A DNA stretch of 64,000 bases, from NCBI GenBank assembly GCA_028583605.1, contig CM053334.1, positions 23,150,226 to 23,214,225 of the forward strand, given 5' to 3'. Position numbers and translations under genes: made by a program. Source of the stretch: Dastarcus helophoroides. Taxonomy: Eukaryota > Arthropoda > Insecta > Coleoptera > Bothrideridae. Below are positions 46,284 to 58,524 of this stretch, in pieces (within the stretch, counting starts at the first letter, position 1; the number at the start of each line of letters is the position of its first letter). The notes beneath the pieces were generated by a model. The model worked only from the letters and a program-made list of their open reading frames with translations, made no database searches and was not told the DNA's origin.

Positions 46284-47644
46284 ATGCAAAATTAGGATTT
46301 TTTTCACAAAATTTCGATTTTTCTCATTTTTGAATTTTTCGAAGATCTGTATGCTTTCTACCTTTTCGTAATAATTTCGAATTTTCATTATTTTGATTTT
46401 TCTTTGGTAAATCTTTTTGAAAATGTCGACATTTTTTAAAAATTTTGAGTTTAAATTTTCAGCCTTTTCCAAAATTTCACCTTTTTTTATATTTTGTTTT
46501 GAATCTTGTAACTTTTTATTAAAAATTTCGATTGTATTCTATTGTATTCTTTTAAATGTTAACAATTTTTCAAAATTTCGATTTTTTTAAAAACTTTCAA
46601 GTTTTTCTATCAAGACATTTTTATAAAATATCGATTTTTGTGACATTTTTGACTGTTACAATTTTTTTTTCTAAAAATTTTGCTATTTTTTAATTTTAGA
46701 GTTGTTTACTTCTTTCCTAAAACTCCGATTATTCTTTTAAAATTTCGATCATAATCTAAATATTTCAATTTCTTTAGAAATTTAGGTTAGAGGTGTTAAA
46801 ATTCCGTTTTTTTTTTCTAATTATTGTTTCCATATTTTTTTACATTTCAACTTCAATTTTAAATTATTTTTTAGAAATCTCTATTTTAGATTCCAAATTT
46901 CTTTTTATTTCCTGTGTCTTAAAATGCTGATTTTCTAAAATTTTGACGTCAATTTTCTCTTTCCACAAACTTTCGGCATTTTTAGAAATTTAGGAATTTT
47001 TCAGAACTTCGTTTTGTTCTGAAAATGATGACTATAAAAAAAATTTAAATTTTTATGAAAATTTCGACATTTTTCAAATCTTCGTCTTTTCCTTTTTATT
47101 TACAAATTTTTATTTTTTCTTTTACCTTTCGTTGAAAATTTCGACTCATTAAAACTTCGACTTTTATCAAAAATGTTGACAATTTTTAAAAATTTGTAAT
47201 TTCAACATTTCGGTATCTTCGAAAATTTGGAAATTTTTGAAAATTTCGTTTTGCAAAAATTTATTAATTTTCTTCATAATGTTGCTTTTTTTATATATTT
47301 TAAGTTTTTAATCTAGACTTTTTTTAGAAATCTTGACTTTTCGAAAAAAATTATTGAAAGTCCAAAAATACAACTTTTTTCGAAAATTTCGATTTTTTTT
47401 AAATCTCAATTTTTGTTCTTTAAAATTGTCCAGATTTTTAAAAATCTTGACTTCTTGAAAACTGCAAAAAATCTCAATAATTCTTTAAAATTTCGCCTTT
47501 GTGTAGTTTTAGAGTATTTTTTAAGAATTTTTAAAATTTCCATTTTGTTGAAAATTTTTGACTTTGAAAATTTTTATGAAAATTTCGACATTTTTCAAAT
47601 CTTTGACTATTCCTTTTGATTTAGAATTTTTCTTTTTCTCTTCA

Positions 47645-47785
47645 TGGTGAACTCTTATTGACCGGAAATATTATGTTTATTAATTTTATTTAACATTTCT
47701 TCGGCCCAGTTTGAAAATATTTAAATTTAAATATTTCCAAACTGCGCCCAAGAAATGTTAAATAAAATTAATAAACATTTTCTTT
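47645..47785. repeat. Foldback copy of the CTTCATGGT family
   Basis: Starts CTTCATGGTGAACTCTTATT, and then TTTAACATTTCTTCGGCCCA and AGTTTGAAAATATTTAAAT meet their own complement (ATTTAAATATTTCCAAACTG, CCCAAGAAATGTTAAATAAA) with no spacer, forming a compact hairpin. A half copy follows at 48243-48312 just after the CT microsatellite. Confidence 0.75.
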
Positions 47786-48039
47786 TTTGTTTTACTTTTT
47801 GTTGAAAATTTCGTCCCATTAAAATTTCGAATTTTTCAAAAAAAAATTTAATTTTGATTTTTTCGAAAATGTCCATTTTTTCAAATCTCGATATTTGTTC
47901 AAAATTTCGTATTCTTTAAAAATAACGATTTTTTAAAAACATTTCTTTCGTTTTTTCTAAATTTTGACTTTTGAAACTTTTAAATTTTTATAAAAATATC
48001 GACATTTTTCAAAATTTTGACTTTTATAAATAATAATTT

Positions 48040-48041
<2 letters not shown>

Positions 48042-48114
<73 letters not shown>

Positions 48115-48122
48115 CTTTCTCG

Positions 48123-48183
<61 letters not shown>
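48042..48183. repeat. (TC)n microsatellite, ~140 bp
   Basis: Nearly pure CT dinucleotide with a few interruptions (CCTCTC, TTTCTCGC). Open frames on either strand encode Arg-Glu or Ser-Leu repeats and are artefacts. Confidence 0.97.
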
Positions 48184-48186
<3 letters not shown>

Positions 48187-50527
48187 TTCGACTTCGTTCA
48201 AAAATGTTGCCAATTTTTAAATTTTGCAGCTTTTCGATGTCAACAAACAATAAAAATTTAAATATTTCCAAACTGGGCCCAAGAAATGTTAAATAAAATT
48301 AATAAACATTTTCTTTTTTTGTTTTATTTTTTGTTGAAAATTTCGTCCCATTAAAATTTCGACTTCGTTCAAAAATGTTGTCAATTTTTAAAAATTTTTA
48401 AATTTTTCAGCTTTTCGATATTTTTGAATATTTGGAATTTTTTGAAAATATCGTTTTTCAAAAATTTGTTTATTTTTCTTGATAATGCCTGTTTTATATT
48501 TTCATTTTTTTTTAAATCCTGATGATTTCTTTGGAAATTTTGATTTTTTTAAATTTAAAAAGAATTAGAAAGTCCTAAAAATATAACTTTTTTTGAAAAT
48601 TTCGATTTTTTTTTAAATCATATCTTTTGTGCTTTAAGATTTCCAGTTTTTTATAAAACTTGACTTTTTCAAAACTGCAGTTTTTTTTATTTTAAACTCT
48701 CTTCAAAAAGTTTATTTTTTTGTGATAATCTCAATATTTCTTCAAAATTTCGCCGAGTTTTAGATTATTTTTTAAAAACTTTTAAAATTCCCACATTTTA
48801 TAAAATGTTTGCTTTTTTAAAAATTTTAAATTTATATGAAAATTTCGACATTTTTCAAATCTTCGACTTTTCCTTTTAATTAACAACTTTTTATTTTTTC
48901 TTTTACCTGTTGTTGAAAATTTCTCTGTCTCTGTAAAATCTCGACTTTTTCAAAAATGTTTATAATTTCTAACAATTCGCAAATCTTAAAATTTCTCATT
49001 TTTCAAAAACTTGGAATTTTTTGACAATTTTTTTTCTCAAAAATATGATAATTTTTTGATAGTTTTGCTTTTTTGTTTTTTAAAAATTTTGTGTATTTTT
49101 GACTTTAGAAATTTTGACTGTTTAAAAAAAAATTGGTATAACTCCAAAAAATACAACTTTTTTGGAGAAATTCGATTTTTTCTAAATCTCAAATTTTCTT
49201 TTTCAAGATTTCCAGTTTTTTAGAAATTTTAACCTTCAAAATTGTAATTATTTTAATTTTAAACTCCTCAAAAATGTTGTTTTTTTTTTTGATAAGTACA
49301 ATTTTTTTCAACTCTCGATATTTCTTCAAAATTTCGTCATACGAGTGGTTTATGACTATTTTTTTTATTTTCAAAATTTCAAATTTTTTGGAAAATTTAG
49401 ACCGACCTTTTGAAAATTTTAACTTCTTTATGAAAATTTGGACAATTATTAAAATTTTGACAATTTTCAAAGTTTCGACTTTTTTAGTCATTGGCTATTT
49501 TCATAATTTTGACTTTTTTGAACATTACAAATCCTTTAAATCCGTTTAACAATTTCGATATTTTTTCAAAATTTGTCTGTTTTTTCTAATGTTCGCTTTC
49601 GAAAATTCGAAATTTTTTGAAACCTTCACTTGTTAATAAAAATTCCTTTTTTTAAATTTCGCCACTTTTTATATTTTTTATTTTTGAAATTTCTGACTTT
49701 TCAAATCTCAAAAACTAATTTTCCTCTTGTCAAATTTTAGACTTTTTTGAAAATTTCAACATTGTTCAAAAATCTTGACTGCGAAAAAATGTTAGTTATC
49801 ATTTCAAAAATTTTGATATTTTCGAAAATGTCCGTTGTTAAAATCACGATATTTTTTCAAAATTTTCTTGTAATATTTTTCAAAATTTCGTATTCTTTAA
49901 AAATTCCAAGTTTTATTAAAATTTCTTCCATTTTTTAAAAATTTTGACTTGAAACTTTTAACTCTTTATAAAAATGTCGAAATTTTTTAAAATTTTGACT
50001 TTTATAAATATTGACTATCTTCATAATTTTGACTTTTTTGAACATTACAAACAAATACTTGGATTTCATTTAAAAATTTCGATATTTTTTCAAAATTTGT
50101 CTGTTTTACACAATTTTGGCTTTCGAAAATTCTGAATTTTTTAATAAGAATGACCTTTTTCAAATTTCGCTATTTTTTATATTTTTGAAAATTCTGACTT
50201 CAAATCTCAAAAATTAATTTTCCTTTTCTAAAATTTTAGACTATTTTCTAGAAAGTCGATTTTTCTGAAAATTTCAACATTGTTCGAAACTTTGAATTTT
50301 TCAAAAAAAAATTTAATTTTGATATTTTCGAAAATGTCCATTTTTTCAAATCTCGATATTTGTTCAAAATTTTGCATTGTAATATTTTTCAAAATTTCGT
50401 ATTCTTTAAAAATTACGATTTTTTAAAAACATTTCTTTCGTTTTTTCTAAATTTTGACTTTTGAAACTTTTAAATTTTTATAAAAATGTCGACATTTTTC
50501 AAAATTTTGACTTTTATCAATAATAAT

Positions 50528-50529
<2 letters not shown>

Positions 50530-50610
<81 letters not shown>
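50530..50610. repeat. (TC)n microsatellite, ~80 bp
   Basis: Second CT tract, in the same duplicated context as 48042-48183. It is followed by CTCTAACTCTCGCAAAGCCA then CAAACTAAAATAAAAT, a tag that recurs near 52962-53002. The polarity of the surrounding repeat flips from pyrimidine- to purine-rich across this tract. Confidence 0.95.
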
Positions 50611-50611
<1 letters not shown>

Positions 50612-50639
50612 GCCTCTCTAACTCTCGCAAAGCCACAAA

Positions 50640-52100
50640 CTAAAATAAAATAAAAAAGTTGAAATTTCGAGAATAAAATCAAAATTTGAGAAAAAAGTCA
50701 AAATTTCGAGAAAAAGCTGAAATTTTGAGCAATAAAGTCGAAATTTGAGAAAAAAATTGAAATTTCTAGAAAAATAGTTGACATTTTGAGATTAAAGTCG
50801 AAATTTCGAGAAAAATGTCGAAATTTCGATATTAAGGTTAAAATTTCTAGAAAAAAGTCGATATTTGAGAAAAAAGTCGAAAATTGAGGAAAAAAAAACG
50901 AAATTTCTAAATATTTCCAGAAAAAAGTCGAAATTGGCGAAAAAAGAGGATATTTCGAAAAAAAAATCGAAATTTGAGAATAACGTCGAAATTTGGAGAA
51001 AATATCGAAATTTCGAAATAGTTCGAGAAAAAAGTCGAAATTGGCGAAAAAAGACGAAATTTCGAGAAAAAAAGTCGAAATTTGCGAGAATAGCTGAAAT
51101 TTCGATAAAAAAAGTCGAAATTTCGATAGAAATGTCAAGTAAAAGGAAATGACGAAACGAAAAATGAAAAAAATTCTAAGACTTGAAAAAAGTTGAAATT
51201 AAGAAATTAGAGACTTCTAAAAAAATCAAAATTTTAAAAACTCATAATTTTCAGACAAAGCGGAAATTTTGGAAAAAAGTTTAACCTCCAAAAAGCGCAA
51301 TACCTTCAAACAAATACACAAAGAACTCTTTATAAAAATTGCAACATTATTCAAAAAATCGAGATTAAAAAAACGAAATCGAAAAAAATATATATTTTGT
51401 AGAAGGTAGAAATTTAAAATAAAATCGAAATTTTTCGAAGAAGAAATTAAAACTTTTTAAGAAGTCGACACTTTTAGAAAGTTGAAATTTTCAAAAAAGC
51501 AAAAATCTTAGAAATTTTAAATGTTGAAAAGAATTGTAAATTTTAAAATTAAACTTAAATTTTGTAAAACTAGAAATTTTCAAAACCAAATTTACAAAAG
51601 GTGATATTTAAAAGGAAAATTGAGATTTTCAAATAAAGAAATTTTGAAACTGTCAACATTTTAAAAAGAGTCGAAACTTTGTAACAAATTATTAACTTTT
51701 GAAAAGTATGAAAATTTTTAAAAATATAAATTTGAAACAGCGTCGAAATGTTGAAGAAAGTCGACAAAATGGAAAGTTTGCAAAAAATTTTTAATTCAAG
51801 AAATGCAAACATACATAACTGAAATTTTCAAAAAAAAGTTGTAATATTGAAAAAAATTTTAAAAAAAGATCGAAACTATAGTCAAAACTTCCAAAAAGCC
51901 AAACTTTATAAAAAAAATGAAAATACAATTTTAAGCAAAAGGTATAATTTTGGGAAGAAAGTGAAATTTTGAAAAGTCAACTTTTAGAAAAAAACACATA
52001 TTTTTAAATAAAAAAAAAAAATGTTGAAATTATCAGAAAAGTAGCTAAAGGGTTTAAAAACGGAATTAAGAAAATCTTAAATTTGAAAAAAGCGAAAATG
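50640..52100. repeat. Purine-polarity repeat block
   Basis: The cleanest version of the degenerate repeat in the window: GAAATTTCGAGAAAAAAGTC at roughly 20-25-bp intervals from 50660 to 51130, becoming diverged to the right. Confidence 0.8.
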
Positions 52101-52257
52101 TTCTATGATTTCCGCTCTTTCTTTCCTTTTCTTGTAAATTTGAATGTTTTCTAGAAATGTCGATTATTTTCTCCAGCTTTTGACAGTATTTTTGTTTCGT
52201 TTTTATTAATGTTCAGTTTTTCTGATTTTTTTAAAAATTTGACTGGATTTCCACTTG

Positions 52258-52515
52258 TTATACAAATTTTGTCCTCTGAAAACAAGAAAGATAAAAATAC
52301 AACAAAAGTTGCTGTAACGCGTTTCGATAGCTAAGCTATTATCTTCGGAAAGATACAGTATCTCATATCAGTATCTTTCTGAAGAGCGTTAGAGTGTTAG
52401 AGAAATTTTTGTTGTATATTTTTGATATTTCTTAGTTTCAGGGGATAAGATTTGTATATCAATTTTGGAAGATAACCAAAGACAATTCCGTTCCACCAAA
52501 AAAAAAAAATTCTAA
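52258..52515. repeat. Head-to-head copy of the hammerhead-like repeat
   Basis: A foldback of two family copies. The left copy (minus) has CCGAAGA, AATAGC..GCTAT, GAAACGCG, TT and the downstream AACTTTTGTTGTATTTTT. The right copy (plus) starts CTGAAGAGCGTTAGAG (core shortened) and continues with TTTTTGTTGTATA, TTTCAGGGGATAAG and the tail AAGATAACCAAAGACAATTC, TTCCACCAAAA. The two copies meet at AGATACAGTATC...GTATCTTT near 52351-52378. Confidence 0.7.
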
Positions 52516-52529
52516 TTGTTTCTCCAAAT

Positions 52530-52904
52530 TCGTTTTAATCTCGGAACAGGATGTACCTCAAATTTAACGTTTTGTTTTGGAAATTTCTACCTTCTCCAAA
52601 TTTCGACTATTTCTCAAAATTTGTTTAATTTTATCAAAATCGGAACAAAATATTAATAAAACGTCATAATTTTGAGAATAATATTTTTAGAATATTTCAA
52701 AAAAAAGCTTTTCGATTATATTTACATTTAAATATAGCAGGATTCTGAGGAAAATATTGTTGGTTATTTCAGTTTTTTCTCCAAATTTGATTTATTTAGG
52801 AAATTGTGATTTTTTTACAAAATTTGTCTTTTGGATAATTTTTTTTAGAAATTCTGAAAATTCCTTCTTTGTCGAAATTTAGACTAATTTGGAAGTTCAA
52901 TTGA
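52530..52904. repeat. Mixed degenerate repeat
   Basis: AT-rich sequence with weak similarity to the degenerate repeat (AAATTTCGACTATTTCTCAA). No gene. Confidence 0.5.
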
Positions 52905-55900
52905 ATCACATGGGATGAAAATGTCAGCTTCAGATTTCGAGAATACTAGTGGCTGTCTCTTTCTCTCTAACTCTCGCAAAGCCACAAACTAAAATAAAAT
53001 AGAACGCATTGATTAAGAATAATGGGGCCATGTCTCATCTATTTGTCCTTCCTCGACATATTCGAGAAGATAGGACCAGTCACATTTGCGCAAATTTCCC
53101 AAAATTAACTCGCATTTTTGCTTGAATTTTTTGAGCGTTAAATTCCCAGGATTGGAGAATGCGAAAATTAGAATCAATAAATTTTTTACAAGCGACGATT
53201 ACTATCCGTCAACGCGGCATTATATCAAAACGAAACGTACATAAACATCTGGTTTTAATATTTATCCGAAACTGGTAATACGCCGATTCTTCGAATCGAA
53301 CAAACGATTAAGATGCTTCTTGTTGATAAAATAATCGACTGTCCGTCGACAAGTATGTATTTCGTGTCAAAGCGACGATTTGGTAACAAATTTAAGGCCA
53401 CTATTAAAAGCCGAATCGACCAACAACTTGTTTAATAATTATTTTCCTCAGTTATCGACATTGTTATGGTTGTAATACAGAGAATCAAAAGCAAGCGTAT
53501 TACTGTTTCTTTTTCGGATAAAATCTTTCTTGAAACAATGCCGCGTATGTTGGCTCCTCGGCTGGTTTTTAATAACATTCATGTATCTTGATAAGAGTTG
53601 TTAGCTCAAGAGGATATGAAATCGTAAAAAATGGACATATAAATTTTTATGAAATCATACAGTCTGTCTACGACATAGACGACCGAAGGAGGAAAAAAAA
53701 GACCTTATGGCGGAAAAAGACAGAGTGGAGATCCATCAATCGATTCAGAGAAAGAAACAGTAATACTTTTAATTACACTGGTCAAGACTGATTTCGTCAC
53801 ACAAACTCTAGTAGGTAATTGCGTTTGGACTACCTACCCCCATTATGAAACCATATTTGTTTTTTCCATCACCCACAGTTTTCTTGTGGCAAAGTAAAAT
53901 TTATTTTTGGAAATGTAGTCTCCCCAAATACTGTTCGTTTTTATTTAGGTCCATATATTATTTACATCTTAAAAAAATGTATTACAAATAAAACATAATA
54001 TCATAACGATATTAATTCTTCATTTGAAGTCTTTTTTATAATTAAAATTTGGGTACTGTGATGAGCAGCCGTTTGTGACCATAACCAGTGATTGTATATA
54101 GTTTTTTAAAAATTGTCGAATTTTGCTCCTCTTTAAAAATTTTCGAAGAATAATTTACTTTCGATTTTCGGACCCAATTTGTCTACGTTGTGTTTAAAAT
54201 TATTTTATTCCATTAAATTGTAACCCCAGCTCGTAGAGTCGACAGGGAAGTGTTATCAAATTCAAACAACAATTGACCTTAACGTTTTATTACAGTAGGT
54301 CAACAATTAAATCAACAAAATTTCAAGTTTGTGATTTTCAAGTGTTCTTAAACACAATACAACAAAATAAAAGTGAACCTGTATGTTTCAACTTGTTTAA
54401 ATTTGCTGGACACAGATCTGAGAGAAATATTTCTTTAAAAAATTAAGAGAATTCATTAAGCACAAGTAATCTGACATTCTTTGTTTAACTATTTCGCTCA
54501 TATATGGTACGTCGGTCATTAATTTCCCAAAGTTTATTTTAACCCTAATAATCGCAATATTTTCACCAGCTGAGCCATTTTGTTTGTACTCAAAGGTTTT
54601 CAAACCAAATGCAGCTAACTTTGTATCTGATTATCGGTGGGTGTTCGCTGGTAAGTTTGTACACAGAGGTTCTCAAACTATTTTCAGGTGTCTGTTTTAT
54701 TCTCCAATTCTTTTGTGTTTTTGTCGCTTCTTAATTCAAGCATACTTCACATAGCATACAGTTTATTGTTAAAGCTTTGAGCTAACCATATCCAAAGGAT
54801 AATGCTACGAGAAAATGGAGCTCAAGCTTGGAAGTGAAGTTGTGATTTATCGTAATAAACCAAATTCATAAATGTTGATTCAATCTTACAGATCTCGTTC
54901 TCTCCCTCTTTCTTTCTTTCCTTTGTTAACTTGTTCCTTTGTTTGTTTTTCTGTTTTTCTCATACCAAACTCAATCACTCGAACTCAAACCAGTGTCATA
55001 AAATAGACTAAAAATATTGTTCAGATTTCGTAGAAACTTTCTGAGCAGAATTTTCCCTTCCAAGACTATATCTACTTCTACGGCTACTAGTCTAATAGAA
55101 GGGGCGTTTTCTGGCTTAGAAAGTGGCTTGACTTAGCCCAAAAAAAAACATTTAAATTATAATTAGAAACTGGCAAGAAATTCTCGTTACTTTCGTCAAA
55201 ACATTTCCCTAACGAGAGCTGATGCTGATACTGCTCGTTCACCTACGTTAGTACTCCCCATTTGTCAACAGATCTATAAGGCTCTCTTTGGGCCAGGTTG
55301 TCTTGTCCTATATTTTTGGGATTCAAACAACCTACGAAGGAGAATCTGCGAATGAGGTAGCACTAGGTGAATACACCAAAACAAGAACTAGGTAAGAGCT
55401 CATTGGAGCTTATGCTTCTAGGATGTTAAGGTGTACAATGCCCACGTTTCTAGAACTTGCAAAACATCATCAGTAAAACCCCAAATATATGTGTCTGCTG
55501 CCAGTTACTGGACCTTTGTGGTGATGGGTATAAATTATTTTGGAACCCCTGGAAACTCAGCTTCCAACAGCAGAACACTAAGATCCACCTTAAGAAAATG
55601 AAAATGTTTGTATGAAGCTTTATTTTCTTTTATTGTCTTTCTATTTTTATTTTGTTTTATTTTTGGTTTCCATTTTGAAACTAAGACTGGTAGTTGCACC
55701 AGTCAACGGTAGGGTTCTTGGCCCTATAATAATTTTCTAACAACGACTTTCTCATTCATTCGGTTTGTTGTAGAAGTTTTAAATTCCTTTCTCTTTTTTT
55801 TTTGTGTACGCCCCCCAACCCCATATTGATCAAAATTAGGAACAAGTATTTCTCAAATTTTAGGAAAAATTAATTAAATCATATAAGAGCGAAAAACCCT

Positions 55901-56104
55901 CAAATAAAATCATCGGACAATTTAAAAATTTACTTGCCTATTTATCCCGTAGTAAACATCACATAAATGGCACTAGAACTTCACGTTGAACAGAAATAGA
56001 ATTTTTTTTGTGTTCATTCACGTTAATTAGCACAAACAGAAGTAATTTTTTTTTAAACTCCCGTATTTCGTACTCGTTTGCATAAGTAGTTTCATCGAAA
56101 TTCT
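52905..56104. other. Unique sequence, no recognised gene
   Basis: About 3.2 kb without the degenerate repeat and with more balanced composition in places (53030-53400, 54880-55600). It begins with the CTCTAACTCTCGCAAAGCCA tag shared with 50612. No open frame has a recognisable domain and I saw no RNA gene. Host exons cannot be ruled out. Confidence 0.4.
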
Positions 56105-57719
<1,615 letters not shown>

Positions 57720-58524
57720 AACCTCAAATTAAGAAAGGTAATAAAAGATTCGTCGTTTAACGAAAAATTAAATGTTTTGAAAAAATCAGCATGAAGATGC
57801 TTCAAGAATTTAATTGGAAATTTTTTGGTTTACCATAAGAGTGACACTTTGGGTTGCAATATGGGGATCAAGATTCATTTTTAGACACTTATCTTGACTT
57901 TATTCCTACGAATTAGGGGGCTCGGGGGGGCTCTAACTGATAAGAACTGATAAAGGTTTCATGCAGACATTTCAATGATGGAACAAATTTATTAGGGCAG
58001 ATTAAAATCAAGGGTGTTGACTGACTACTACTGCTTGATCAAGAGGGACCAATTAAAAGCTAAATAATGTAAAAAAAACAAAGATAAGTTCCTAATGTAC
58101 CGGTATTTAAAAAAAATTTTTTCGAAGTCTCCCCACCACTTTATTTTTAAAGACAGAACAAAAAGTGTAAAGCAAAACAAATCGAAATTATTCTACGATT
58201 ACAATGCATGTATTTTTAATATACTTTAATTAAGCTAAATTTCGAGAAAATCCTAATTTTCTATTTAGTCTTACCTATTACGCCACCTAGCGGTCATTTT
58301 AGAACTTCAAAAATATTTTTCAGCGATTTTTCAGGGCCACTTTTCTTATTGAAATTTTTTCCCCAAAGCTGTAAAATGATTCGTTGCTGAGATATAGCCG
58401 GCGTCCTTTCTTAGTTGGCCACCCGGTACATTTTTTGTTATATTTTAGAAGATCCATCATTTTTTAAACATTTAACAAACAAATATCGTAAAAGGTGACA
58501 ATTTCAAAACTGCTTATTGCAAAT
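57720..58524. other. Unique AT-rich sequence
   Basis: No gene recognised. TTGGCCACCCGGTACA near 58419 resembles termini of some insect DNA transposons but no partner terminus was found. Confidence 0.45.

Larger units (their letters stand above)
46284..50529. repeat. Pyrimidine-polarity repeat block with duplicated segments
   Basis: A long T-rich block. 47815-48040 and 50285-50529 are paralogous (TTTAATTTTGAT.TTTTCGAAAATGTCC, AAAACATTTCTTTCGTTTTT, CTTTTAAATTTTTATAAAAAT), and each runs directly into a CT microsatellite. Copies of the CTTCATGGT family are embedded at about 47645-47785 and 48243-48312. Confidence 0.75.

Noticed and set aside
47957..48271. Arg-Glu-rich and Ser-Leu-rich open frames
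   Set aside because: Translation of the CT microsatellite on both strands; the same holds at 50470-50682.
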